30,000 nt of DNA from Chrysomallon squamiferum (taxonomy: Eukaryota > Mollusca > Gastropoda > Neomphalida > Peltospiridae), in contig CM022679.1 of assembly GCA_012295275.1 (NCBI GenBank), positions 27,968,164 to 27,998,163 of the forward strand, in the 5' to 3' direction. Numbering within the stretch: the stretch's first letter is position 1; the number at the start of each line of letters is the position of its first letter. Under the pieces are notes generated by a model. It saw only the letters and a list, made by a program, of their open reading frames with translations. It was not told the origin of the DNA and did not search any database. Of the stretch, positions 8,937-20,563 are shown piece after piece. Position numbers and translations under genes: made by a program.

Positions 8937-9676
8937 CTCTATCTCTCAGTAGTCTCTATCTCTGTTTTTAAAATCTTTTATATATACATTTAAGATAACA
9001 TATACACCTCTACTACCTTCTTATTTAACTCGCCGCCTATTTTCATTACTCAATATGTTTAATTTTGTTTGAGTATTTTGTGCAGTTGGCTAAAGACGAA
9101 GTTGAACAAATAAAACTAGAGTAGGCGCCTTTCTTCTCTCTCTCTGATTTATTCCGTTCGGAATTTCGCTGGTTTACGTTCTATACTCAAACGTTTGATC
9201 AGGGACGGTAATTGGCATTCAGTTTTTTATTTCCAGGCGAAACGAGATTTTGTAGCGAGGTCACAATCCCTCCGTCTCTTTTATTTCATTTTCTCTACGT
9301 ACATAACATTCCTCCATCATAATTTCATCCAAAGCAACTTTGAAGTAGCAAATATTCCATCATTATTTCGCATAAACAATAATGGCTGTTTTTAACTGTT
9401 GTGTTTATTTGTATTCGTAACTTCGTGTCATGGAGGTCTGTATGTAATAAAGCACGCGAGTAGATAGACAACTAATTCAATAATTGTTTTATCTGACTCG
9501 ATGCGTGCACGTTCGAGAAGAAAAGAAAAGAAAACAGAGAAAGAAAGAAAGAATAAAGAAACTGCGCCGAAATGTACCTAGACAGATATCAACACACGAA
9601 CGATGCATTCATAAACACAGACACTTAAATAAAACCATTTTCTTTACTACTGTCTGTTTACCTCTATCTCCCTCTC
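8934..9676. other. Unique spacer
   Basis: No gene recognised. A plus-strand acceptor-like TTTTTTATTTCCAG ends at about 9236 and a 66-codon frame (9195-9395) crosses it, but no partner donor is convincing. An A/G-rich stretch lies at 9518-9565, and the open frame starting at 9484 only becomes long because it enters the CATC repeat. Confidence 0.6.
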
Positions 9677-10280
9677 TCCATCCATCCATCCATCCATATA
9701 TACATCCATACACCCATCCATACATCAATCCATCCATCCATCCATCCATCCATACATACATCCATCCATCCATCCATACATCCATCCATCCATCCATCCA
9801 TCCATCCATCCATCCATGCATATATCCATCCATCCATACATACATTCATACATACATCCATACACCCATCCAAACATCCATCCATCCATGCATACATCCA
9901 TCCATCCATACATACATACATACATACATACATCCATCCATCCATCCATCCATCCATCCATATATCCATCCATCCATCCATATATCCATCCATCCATCCA
10001 TCCATATATCCATCCATCCATCCATATATCCATCTATCCATACATCCATCCATCCATACATACATCCATCCATCCATACATACATCCATCCATCCATCCA
10101 TATATCCATCCATCCATCCATCCATAATCCATCCATCCATCCATACATCCATCCATCCATACATCCATCCATCCATCCATCCATCCATCCATCCATCCAT
10201 ACATACATACACCCATCCATCCATGCATCCATACACGCATCCATCCATACATACGTACATACATCCATACACCCATCCAT
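9677..10280. repeat. (CATC)n/(CATA)n tetranucleotide tract, about 600 bp
   Basis: CATC units with interspersed CATA, TATA and CACC variants. Three tetranucleotides make 12 bases, so frames remain open for over 200 codons on both strands (Ser-Ile-His-Pro on plus, Met-Asp-Gly-Trp on minus). These frames are not genes: six overlap and all are pure repeat. Confidence 0.97.
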
Positions 10281-10340
10281 CTGTCAATCTGTTTATCTGG
10301 CGAGCGATCACATTCTATTTATATATGTTACACTGTTTGT

Positions 10341-11329
10341 ATGCTATTAATGTTACTTGATTTAATGCGCTATTGGTATTACATGTCTTAGTACGCTACT
10401 GGTATTACATGTCTTAGTACGCTACTGGTATTACATGTCTTAGTACGCTACTGGTATTACATGTCTTAGTACGCTACTGGTATTACATGTCTTAGTACGC
10501 TACTGGTATTACATGTCTAATGCGCTATTGGTATTACATGTCTTAGTACGCTACTGGTATTACATGTCTTAGTACGCTACTGGTATTACATGTCTTAGTA
10601 CGCTACTGGTATTACATGTCTAATGCGCTATTGGTATTACATGTCTTAGTACGCTACTGGTATTACATGTCTTAGTACGCTACTGGTATTACATGTCTTA
10701 GTACGCTACTGGTATTACATGTCTTAGTACGCTATTGGTATTACATGTCTTCGTACGCTACTGGTATTACATGTCTTAGTACGCTACTGGTATTACATGT
10801 CTTAGTACGCTACTGGTATTACATGTCTTAGTACGCTACTGGTGTTACATGTTTAATACGCTACTGGTATTACATGTCTTAGTATGCTACTGGTATTACA
10901 TGTTTAATACGCTACTGGTATTACATGTTTAATACGCTACTGGTATTACATGTCTTCGTACGCTACCGATATTACATGTCTTCGTACGCTACCGATATTA
11001 CATGTCTTAGTACGCTACTGGTATTACATGTCTTAGTACGCTACTGGTATTACATTTTAATACGCTACTGGTATTACATGTCTTAGTACGTTACTGGTAT
11101 TACATGTCTTAGTACGCTACTGGTATTACATGTTTAATACGCTACTGGTATTACATGTCTTAGTACGCTACTGGTGTTACATTTTAATACGCTACTGGTA
11201 TTACATGTTTAACACGCTACTGGTATTACATGTTTAACACGCTGCTAGTTATCTTAGTACGCTACTGGTGTTACATGTTTAATACGCTACTGGTTATCTT
11301 AGTACCTACTGGTGTTATATGTTTTAGGT
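10341..11329. repeat. 26-bp minisatellite, about 37 copies
   Basis: Core unit contains GCTACTGGTATTACATGTC. Most left-half units are 26 bp (linker TTAGTAC). A 25-bp variant (linker TAATGCG, GCTATTGG) recurs at 10363, 10518 and 10621. Right-half units increasingly carry TTTAATAC and small deletions, and the array decays at its right end (GCTGCTAGTTATC). Stops occur in the frame I read through the unit, so it is non-coding. Confidence 0.97.
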
Positions 11330-12290
11330 ATGATATTTACCTCTTTCATGAATAAAAATAATATATCTAAATAGTGATGCTATTTCTTTCTCTTTTTTTC
11401 TTCTTATTTTTTTTTACATTTTTTTTTTTAATATTTTATCCCGGGGTTTCCTCATTTGTCTGACACATACTCTGAAACATATCGATCACAAAGTGAGTCG
11501 ACCTCAGTACACCAACCGCCGCTTTTCCCAATCCAGTCATTTCCCAGTGACCGGTTAATCAGAAGTGTTTAAGTCTTGTTTCCTGTGTATGACATCCAAA
11601 AATAAAGTTTTGTCATTAATCTCCGAGTAGAGTTGACACTGGCTGCCTCGAGTTTCCTCTCTCACCCAGTTTCATCACTCGTTCACGTGTAACAGAGATA
11701 TATCACTACACAAACACATCTTATTTTATTTTTTATTGTTTATTTACTTACTTACATGTATACTTACTTACTTATTTATATTTATTATTATTATTTCTTT
11801 TTAAATTATATTTTGCTTTCATGATCTTGAAATCAGAATTGCATACTTTATGTGGCACAAATTATTCAAGATGCGCTGAGGTGTAGTTATAACGATGGGA
11901 CATTCAGTATAAACATATTTCAGTACAGTTTTACATAAATAAAATCCAAGAACGTGAGTTTTCTTTTGGATGATAACTATTCGACTCGTAATCTACACGA
12001 ATCAAATCTGTTGTGTTGCATTCTTTATTGAATCCGGTCAGAGTTTCAGTTAACAGCTCCGATCATTCAGTGTAAAATACGAGCTTGTACAACGGTCAAA
12101 TGTTTTTACATGGAAGCTTAGTCAGTTAATCCAAGTATAATTCTCCAGACTTTTCCTGTCGCCTTTATTTTTCAGTACGATGAAAAGACAGAAATACAAT
12201 ACTTGTCAAATAACCATTAGTAGAATCACAACAACATCAACGACAATCACTGCACCGCCAATAGCAACAATAATAAGAATAGAAATCATT
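11330..12290. other. Spacer with T-rich and TTTA/CTTA patches
   Basis: Two low-complexity patches are visible: T-rich at about 11383-11436 and (TTTA)/(CTTA)n at about 11721-11813. The rest (11437-11720, 11814-12290) looks single copy with some CpGs and a CACGTG at 11684. No gene is recognised. Confidence 0.6.
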
Positions 12291-12384
12291 ATATGTATAT
12301 ATGTATATATGTATGTATGTATGTATATATGTATGTATGTATGTATATATGTATGTATGTATGTATGTATGCAAATATGTATAA
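12291..12384. repeat. (TATG)n microsatellite
   Basis: TATG units with TATATG interruptions at regular intervals. Ends with an ATGCAAAT octamer (12369-12376). Confidence 0.95.
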
Positions 12385-12970
12385 TAAAGAACAGATAAAA
12401 AATAAAACCAACAACAGCAGGGAAAATAACAACACAAATGAAACCAAATTAATTATAATTATGAAAGCTATTTGCGCTTAAAAATCTAAATATTACAAAC
12501 TTGAGAAACTACATGCATTTTGTTCAGTTAGTGTCTTGATTATTTGTGTTAAAGAAAATGATAGTAATAATCAAAAAGAAAAAAATCTGAAAAGCCTGCC
12601 AAAACTCCACAGAATTTTCTGAATTTTGGCATTTAGAGGAGTGAGAAGAATAAGGTTTTCTCTGTTATTTTTAAAACAGATAAATATTCTGATGTGGAGA
12701 TACGGTTACAACTTTGTTTTATGAGGAACACTAGAAATAAGAAACTAGACTGAAGAAACAAATGAAAATGACTAGAGACTGAGCGAGAAAGAGTTTAAAA
12801 ACAACAAGTGTAATAAATTACAAGAACAAGAACACCAAGTAAGAAGAAGAAAAACGAAAAACAAGAATAGAAAAAGAAGAAACAACAGCCGCTTCATTAG
12901 AGTTGATACAAATAATTTTGTTAGCACTACGTTAGCACCAGTGTTTCCTCCTAATACATAATGTGTATGT
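12385..12970. other. AT-rich unique spacer
   Basis: Single-copy looking DNA with A/G-rich stretches near 12780-12890. Nothing recognisable as a gene; the 96-codon minus frame at 12772-13062 is mostly CTA-tract sequence. Confidence 0.6.
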
Positions 12971-13396
12971 ACTACAACAGCAACTACTACTACTGCCACT
13001 ACTACTACTACTGCTACTACTACTATAGCTACTATTACTATTCCTACTACTACTAATGCCACTCTACTACTGCTACTACTAATACTAATGCTATTGCTAC
13101 TCCTACTCCTAATACTACTACTACTATTACTACTACTACTGCTGCTGCTACTACTACTGCTGCTACTACTACTACTACTGCCACTACCACTACTATTACT
13201 ACTACTACTGCTATTACTATTACTACTACTACTATTACTACTACCACTGCTACTACTACTACTACTATTACTAGTACTACTACTACTACTCCTACGCCCA
13301 CTACTATTTCTGCTACAACTACTACTACTATTCCTCCTACCACTCCTACTACTACTTCTGCTGCTGTTACTACTACTACTACTACTACTGCTACTG
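12971..13396. repeat. CTA-dominated degenerate trinucleotide tract
   Basis: About 425 bases of ACT triplets with GCT, CCT, ATT and ACC variants, nearly all substitutions. The phase is held long enough to give a poly-Leu frame on plus and a poly-Val frame on minus. Neither is a plausible gene. Confidence 0.93.
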
Positions 13397-13785
13397 ACTG
13401 TTAAACTGACTCAGTTGATATTTTGGTTTATCCTACAGTGAGTATAGGAAACACTTGTGTTAGTACATAACATGCTAGTGTACCAAGTGCTGGATCGTAT
13501 ACTGCTATAGTACACTGCATCAGAAACGCTGGACAGGCGTAGTTAAACACTGTTACGAAGCTCACACTTCTTCGTTTATTTCTTATTCTTTATTTATCTG
13601 TTGAAATTACCAGACATTACGATTGCCACCGCTTTACGATTACATCCACAACAGTCGTAAACTTTAACTGATAAGCGCAAATCTTAATTTAAAATAGATA
13701 AGTTTCTGACACAGACATCACTCAGTTCCTTCTTTTATCCAAACATTTACGTGTCTGTCTGGTATACAGTGAACTACATTATTTT
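13397..13785. other. Unique spacer
   Basis: Single-copy looking DNA. It begins with an acceptor/donor-like overlap (TTTATCCTACAGTGAGTAT near 13426-13444) but has no supporting open frame. Confidence 0.6.
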
Positions 13786-14280
13786 ACAACCACTATCACT
13801 ACAACAGCAACAGTTACTACTGCTGCTGTTTCTGCTGCTGTTATGACTACTATTACTTCCACCTCTGCCTTTACTGCTACTACAACTCTGTTTCTACAGT
13901 ATTATAATCATTACTACTGATCCTGCTACTAATTTTAATAGTACTACTACAACTCTTACTACTACCTCTGCTACTACTATTACTACAACAACAACTACTA
14001 CTACGCTATTGTAACGACCATCACCATAGCAACTATTGCTAATACTAGTAACATTTGTACACCACTAGTATTACTACATCTACTATAACTACTAATTCTA
14101 CTACTACCACTACTGCTTCTGGTACTAGAATTACTACTGTTGTCACCACTACCGTTACAACCACTGTCATCATCGTCACCATTGTAATACTACTACTATT
14201 GATAATTCATATATTTAGTGCTATTTGTACTATTATTAATACTAACGCAGTATTACTACCTTTGCCTCTGTTATTACTCT
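13786..14280. repeat. Degenerate CTA/ACA trinucleotide tract
   Basis: A second long CTA-type tract, more mutated than 12971-13396, with TTACTACTACA, CACCATCACC and GTTGTCACCACT segments. The spurious Thr-rich frame at 14055-14300 comes from it. 14281-14573 that follows looks unique, with a 107-codon minus frame I do not consider a gene. Confidence 0.8.
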
Positions 14281-14573
14281 CAGTGCTGTTTGAGATGTAG
14301 ATGTTATTATCGACAGGAGAATTTCGCAGTGTGGTGAAAGATGTTGTAACACAAACTCCGTTCTGTGACGACACGCCACAGGTGACGACGACGTTTCATT
14401 GACTTTGTTCATTGTTAATACTAAAACTGAAATTGTAGCCGCTGCTGACGTTGTACAGGCTTTATTTCTATTGTTACTAAATCTATACAATGCTGAAAAC
14501 ATTAAATGTAATTCTAAATGAATCTGTGTGTAAAACCCAACAAAAATTTCACAACTGATTTTCAACTCCTAGT

Positions 14574-14970
14574 GAACAGTGCTGCATGTACTAATAACTC
14601 AATCCTTTGTTACAAAACTGATATCAAAAACACAGTATTACATGTATTAATAACTCAATCCTTTGTTACAAAACTGATATCAAAAACACAGTATTACATG
14701 TATTAATAACTCAATCCTTTGTCACAAAACTGATATCAAAAACACAGTATTACATGTATTAATAACTCAATCCTTTGTTACAAAACTGATATCAAAAACA
14801 CAGTATTACATGTATTAATAACTCAATCCTTTGTCACAAAACTGATATCAAAAACACAGTATTACATGTATTAATGACTCAATCCTTTGTTACAAAACTG
14901 ATATCAAAAACACAGTATTACATGTATTAATAACTCAATCCTTTGTTACAAAACTCATATCAAAAACACG
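14574..14970. repeat. 56-bp tandem repeat, about 7 copies
   Basis: Units contain CACAGTATTACATGTATTA and AATCCTTTGTTACAAAACTG, spaced exactly 56 bases (for example 14631 and 14687). Inner copies differ by only a few substitutions (TTGTTAC versus TTGTCAC), so expansion was recent. A degenerate half-copy precedes at about 14540. Confidence 0.97.
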
Positions 14971-15029
14971 ATTATTTCATAACCCTACTCACACTCGGGC
15001 CATCCTACCGCCGTAAAATTTATATATCT

Positions 15030-15034
15030 TTATT

Positions 15035-15085
<51 letters not shown>

Positions 15086-15089
15086 TTTT
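15030..15089. repeat. (TTTA)n microsatellite
   Basis: About 14 TTTA units. Confidence 0.95.
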
Positions 15090-15178
15090 CATTTGTTTTT
15101 AGTTCTTATTTAGAAAACACGAAGTTGTGACTGAAACATTAGTGACGGCACACGAAACAGGCATCAGTCTTCCTTTGT

Positions 15179-15179
<1 letters not shown>

Positions 15180-15250
<71 letters not shown>

Positions 15251-15269
15251 GTAATAATAATAATAATAA
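15180..15269. repeat. (AAT)n microsatellite
   Basis: Nearly pure AAT for about 90 bases with one AGT interruption. The poly-Asn frame across it is a by-product. Confidence 0.97.
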
Positions 15270-15500
15270 AAATGTTGATTATGATGAATATTATAATAAT
15301 GATGGTTTTTGTGGTGGTGTGATTATTATTTTTATTGTATCAATAATAATAGTAACAGTAGAAGATTTGGTAGTATAGTAGTAGCAGCAGTAGCAGTAGT
15401 AGTAGCAGCATCAACAGTAGCAGCAGCTTTGGTAATAATAATAGTAATAAAGTACGGGTAGTTTTAGTTGCAGTAATATAGTAGTATATCGTCATCATCA
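15270..15500. repeat. Degenerate GAT/GTA/GCA trinucleotide tract
   Basis: Continues from the AAT run as mixed triplets; strongest at 15357-15480 with TAGTAGTAGCAGCAGTAGC patterns. 15501-15823 after it is T-rich, unique and without visible genes. Confidence 0.75.
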
Positions 15501-15823
15501 TCACATTATTTTTTTTTATTATTGTAGTTGGTTTCTACGGATCTGTATTTTATTTATTATTTGTTTTTATTTGTATTTTTATTTTATTTACTTTTTCTTC
15601 TGTTCGTCCTCCATGTATTGTACAATTTGTCATATTTAAAAAATTATTATAAAACAACGTTCGTGAACTATTCTAGACGAGAAGGGTAAATTGTTACAAC
15701 TGTTGTGTTTGAAATCAGTTTTGTACACATTTTGTCAATACAGACATCGATCACACTGTACAATATATTCAACACTAAGAGACTGTTTGAGAAGTATGTT
15801 GTACAGTTGTGAACAACCTAAAT

Positions 15824-15928
15824 CTTTCTAACAAACTAAACTAAGCTTTCTAACAAATAAAACTAACATTTCTAGCAAACTAAACTAACCTTTCTAATAA
15901 ATAAAACTAACATTTCTGTCTAACAAAT
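15824..15928. repeat. 22-bp tandem repeat, about 4.8 copies
   Basis: Units start CTTTCTAACAAA or ATTTCTAGCAAA and end ACTAAAC/AAACTAAC. Odd and even units alternate in sequence, so the true duplication unit is 44 bp. Confidence 0.9.
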
Positions 15929-16485
15929 GCGACCAGTGAGCATAAAACTGAAGAAAATGAACAAAAATAAAATTATTTTAAATAATAAATAAATAAATAA
16001 ATTCATATGCGAACAATAACATAACATGGAAACTCATAACAAAAATAAATGCAAGAATAAAACTGAAAAATGCCTAAATAAAATTAGTCTGAGTAAAACT
16101 GAGTTCTCTCTAACAATACTGACAACATGTAACTGAGTTTCAGCTACAACTACGTTCTCCAATGTTCACGATGTTGCTAAATCTTTACAGTTTAAATGAT
16201 AACCTAGCCTGCAACAGGACACAAACTGAAGAGCTGCCAGTTTTGTATTGTTTACTATAAACTTACACTTTACTTTAATAAAACTTTAAACAATGAATTA
16301 CTTCTAGTCAGGCGGACGATTTCACTTTTCAGTTCAGACTCTAAAGTTTGATGATATATTTAACATCGCAAATAGATGTTAGGTCAGTACACGTTATATT
16401 ACACAGCTGGCATGGTTTAATGTTGTTTCTTGTTTTTATATCACTGTTTCAGCCGCGTCTCTCGACAAGCTTTTTTCTCAAATCA
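15929..16485. other. AT-rich spacer
   Basis: A short (AAAT)n lies at about 15977-16001. An open frame starting at 16348 has a hydrophobic stretch before it runs into the 15-bp array, which I treat as chance. Nothing else is seen. Confidence 0.6.
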
Positions 16486-17369
16486 GCATACGCCCAACAC
16501 ACGTACACACAACAGATGTATATACAACACACATATACTCAACACACGTACTCACAACATACGAACACAAAACACACGTACACACAACACACGTACACAC
16601 AACATACGTATACGCAACATACGTATACACAACATACATATACACAACATAAATATACACAACACACGTATACTCAACACACGTATACTCAACACACGTA
16701 TACTCAACACACGTACACACAACATACATATACACAACATACATATACACAACACACGTATACTCAACACACGTATAATCAACACACGTACTCACAACAT
16801 ACGTATACACAACATACGTATACCCAACACACGTATACCCAACACACGTACACACAACATACATATACACAACATAGATATACACAACACACGTATTCTC
16901 AACATACATATACACAACACACGTATACTCAACACCCGTATACTCAACACACGTACACATAACATACATATACACAACACACGTATACACAACACACGTA
17001 TACTCAACACACGTATACTCAACATACGTACACACAACACGTACACAAAACACACGTACACACAACACACGTACACACAACACACGTATACGCAACATAC
17101 GTATACACAACATACGTATACACAACACGTACACACAACACACGTACACAAAACACACGTACACACAACACACGTACACACAACACAAGTATACGCAACA
17201 TACGTATACACAACATACGTACATACATCACACTTACAACACACGTACACAGAACATACGTACACACAACACACGTACATACAACATACATACACACAAC
17301 ACACCCGTATACTCAACACACGTACACACAACACACGTATACGCAACATAAGAACACACAATACACAGG
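16486..17369. repeat. 15-bp minisatellite, about 58 copies
   Basis: Consensus ACAYACRTAYACNCA. Each unit is an almost unbroken alternation of purine and pyrimidine, interrupted by CAACA at the junction. Because 15 is a multiple of three, frames stay open for 200-320 codons in several frames on both strands (Thr-Tyr-Thr-Gln-His on plus). Units shortened by two bases occur around 17038 and 17128 and shift the frames, which argues against coding. Confidence 0.96.
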
Positions 17370-17600
17370 CTGAAATAAGTCATCCGTCAACATAGTGGTT
17401 GATTTGCACAGCGTTATCACATATACATATTGGTTGATTTGTATAAATCATCGGAATGTAGGTTGATTTGTATAAATCATCAGAATGTAGATTGATCTAC
17501 ATCAGTCATCAGCATATACGTTGATTAACCTCAATCATCAGTACATAGGTTGATTTACATCAATCATCAATGCATAGGTTGATTTATAGCAGTGAGAGTA
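17370..17600. repeat. 29-bp tandem repeat, about 8 copies
   Basis: TTGAT cores at 17434, 17463, 17492, 17521, 17550 and 17579 are exactly 29 bases apart. One 35-base unit (17399) and a diverged 29-base unit (17370) precede them. Units contain TTGATTTRYATAAATCATC or similar, with an inner TGATTT/AAATCA palindrome in two copies. The array begins directly at the end of the 15-bp array. Confidence 0.9.
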
Positions 17601-18260
17601 TCTGACTTGCTAAGATTAATAACGGTAGTTTCTCCCAGCTGCCAAACGGCGCGGGATTTACTCATAATTAACTATTTGCCTTTAAACGTTTCATGGAATG
17701 AAAGCAATAACTCTTACCAGCGCGGCATGGCAGATCATATTCTTGTCTACGAATGTCGTTAAGTGTCCGTTCTGAAACGCGACCTCACTTGATAAAGAAA
17801 TAACAGAGGAGCATTGTTGAAAATTACACTGATGATGATCGTGTACGTAAATCGGGGGACGGTGTTCAAAATGCCCCTGACGTGGTAAATGTACGCAAAT
17901 CGACCATGTAAATTAAATTGGTTTTCTCTTCTTTTCCCTGCTATTCTCGGCTATTATTTCTAAGTGCACTTTTCACCCGGTTCCTTCATCATCGATTGGC
18001 GCTTTTGTTTTCATTCATTAATCATCATTATAGCGTCCACAAACGTTACGAAAGAAATGCATAATGGAAAGAGAAAAGTGATTAAAGACAAAGAGATACA
18101 AACAAACCAAGGAAGACAACTGGACTAAAGACAGACAACAGAAAGAACAAATGAAATGTAATAAAGAAAGAAAAAGGAAAAGAAAGAACAATATATAAAA
18201 AAAAGTTAAATATTGAAAACACTAAATTAAACTAATAATTTATAAATGTTGTCATTTGCA
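17601..18260. other. Unique spacer, CpG-retaining
   Basis: 17640-17900 holds many CpGs (CGGCGCGGGA, CAGCGCGGC) and looks single copy. It may be regulatory, but no clear promoter or exon is visible. A/G-rich from about 18050. A perfect POU octamer ATTTGCAT (18254-18261) touches the CT tract. Confidence 0.55.
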
Positions 18261-18264
18261 TCTC

Positions 18265-18350
<86 letters not shown>
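18261..18350. repeat. (TC)n microsatellite
   Basis: About 90 bases of TC with one CCC interruption near its start. Confidence 0.97.
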
Positions 18351-18351
<1 letters not shown>

Positions 18352-18766
18352 ACTGTTGCATACATTAAGTCTCAATCCAAACATCAATGATAATAGTTAG
18401 TGAGGTTTCTCTGTTTTTGACAAAGTAACCAGAAATCACTGACAAATATTTCAGGACAGTTTTTAGCTTTGCAGCCAACAGCGTATGTCTGTTTTCCCGA
18501 ATTAGACAATGCCTGACGACATTCTGTGTTAACATTCATCATATGCGAATTTCTGTTTATGAGAAGGTGCTAATACAAGAATACTTTCTCATCCAACATC
18601 ACAATATCATTTGTTTCTCTCTTTCTGTTATACTGTATGTAATAAAATCATCTGCCTGTTTATGTGAACGTGTTCGTGTACACTGATACACTATTTTGTA
18701 TAACTGATTTTCCATTATAAGAAATTTATCGTATATATTTAATTCTAAAGTCGATAAAGCGAGTGA

Positions 18767-18767
<1 letters not shown>
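18351..18767. other. Unique spacer
   Basis: No gene, RNA or repeat recognised. Confidence 0.65.
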
Positions 18768-18839
<72 letters not shown>

Positions 18840-18846
18840 GTTGTTG

Positions 18847-18911
<65 letters not shown>

Positions 18912-18914
18912 TAT
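18768..18914. repeat. (ATT)n microsatellite with (GTT)4 insert
   Basis: About 145 bases of ATT, split by four GTT units at about 18839-18850. The minus-strand poly-Asn frame is a by-product. The following 18915-19249 is AT-rich and unique, apart from CAATGAACGAA twice at about 18967-19006. Confidence 0.97.
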
Positions 18915-19249
18915 TCCATAGAAATCCCTTTTGAATGAAAAAAAGAAACAAATCAATTAAAAGAATCAATGAACGAAAAAATAAATAATGAACAAATCAA
19001 TGAACGAATAAAGAGATTGTTATTTATAATTCAGGCGATAAATATTAGTCTTCATCTGTTACATCTATTCACTGGAAGAAAACTGAAACTTGCTCGTCCT
19101 TGAAATTCAGTAATTTCATCCTAAACCTCAGAAAAGTTACCGTGAATTTGATTAGACTTAACAATCCTCAGCTTTAAAACTGAACTATTATATATGTATA
19201 ATGTTTCTGTCATTGTTGTAAAGTAGAAAAAGCAGTTATTGTTGAAATA

Positions 19250-19736
19250 GATAGTAGTGGTAGCAATGGTAGCAATGGTAGTAGTGGTAGCAGTGGTAGC
19301 AGTATAATAGTAGGAGGCGCAACTGTAGCTGTTGTAATAATAATAAAGTAGTAGTAGTAGTGATAACAATAGCATTATAGTAGTGGTAGAAGTAGTACTA
19401 ACAGTAATAGCAGCAATATTAGTATTAGATAATTAGTAGTAGTAGTTGTAGTAATAATAGTAGTAGTAATAGAAGCAATGGTAATAGTAGTAGCAGTAGT
19501 TTTTGTTGTTGTAATAGAAGTAGTAATAATAGTAGTAGTAGCAGTAGTAGTAGTAGTAGTAATAGAAGTAATAGTAGTAGTAGCAGCAGTAGTAGTAGTA
19601 GTAGTAGCAGTAGACGGGTGGTGTGTAGCAGTATTAGTAGTAATAGAAATAGTAGTAGTAGTAGTAGTTGTAGTACTAGTAGTTGTAGTACTAGTAGTAG
19701 TAGTAGTAGACGGGTGGCTGTGTAGTAGTAGCAGTA
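19250..19736. repeat. Degenerate GTA/GTT/GCA trinucleotide tract, about 490 bp
   Basis: TAGTAG and GCAGTA triplets dominate. The block TAGACGGGTGG occurs at 19611 and again at 19707, 96 bases apart, marking an internal duplication. The 90-codon poly-Val frame is a by-product. Confidence 0.9.
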
Positions 19737-20404
19737 AAATAGTTATGTAATGATTTAAACTAAATCCGGCTCTAACACTTCACAAACAGTCAGCTAATTC
19801 AGTACACACAAAACACGCTAGACGCAGACGTAACTAACTGAACAAACCTAACACACGTCCAACAGTAGGAGACTTATATAGAGAGCCAGTATTAAAATAT
19901 CTAAATGCAGAAAGCTCGATTAAAATAGAGACTAGTGACAAAATATCTAAATGGAAGATTTACTATTAGAAGATCTGACTGTCCGTTCTGGAAGTACTCG
20001 TCGCTGGCAAACAGCACTTACAGTTAATTAGAAATGTGTCGAGTGTAGATGTGAGATATCTATCGATTGTAATAGACTCTCCGCATTATCAGAACTTTGT
20101 GGCAGGCAATTTGTAAGTTTAGTTTTTGTCGGGATGGTACAAACATTCTACACAAGACAAACTGGAATTAGATCTCGTAAGAAACGGCAAGCACGAGTGA
20201 GAACAAAAATAGAAGCGAATGTTAAGAAAGTGTTTTATTTTCACAAAGGCGTGACATACAAGATATCGTGTCTTGACACAACACAAAGATGAAAACACTT
20301 ACATGATACAGTCAGACATACACATAAACACTGGACGCATGCTTCAGGCGCACATGTATTTTGTATGAGGATGTTTTGTTGAAACTGTGCATACGCGTCT
20401 GTTG
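19737..20404. other. Unique spacer
   Basis: Single-copy looking DNA. The phrase TCTAAATG next to AAAATA recurs at about 19898 and 19945. No gene is recognised. Confidence 0.6.
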
Positions 20405-20563
20405 ACACACACACACACAAACACACAAACACACACACAAACACACACACGAACACATAAACACAAACACACACGCAAACACACACACACACACACAAAC
20501 ACACACTCACACACAAACACATAAACACAAACACATACTCACACACACACACACACACACACA
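20405..20563. repeat. (CA)n/(CAAA)n compound microsatellite
   Basis: CACACA interleaved with ACAAACAC and ACATAAAC units. Minus-strand Cys-Val frames are by-products. Confidence 0.95.

Noticed and set aside
9484-10350. 288-codon plus-strand open frame
   Set aside because: Almost all of it is CATC/CATA repeat; several other frames on both strands are also open, which is expected from a 12-base period.
10341-11329. CRISPR array (regular repeats)
   Set aside because: Units are contiguous 25-26-bp tandem repeats without unique spacers, in an evidently eukaryotic sequence.
13053-13441. Poly-Leu and poly-Val open frames
   Set aside because: By-products of the CTA trinucleotide tract.
16430-17395. 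321-codon plus frame and 248-codon minus frame
   Set aside because: Both lie in the 15-bp array; the period divides by three, so frames stay open without selection.
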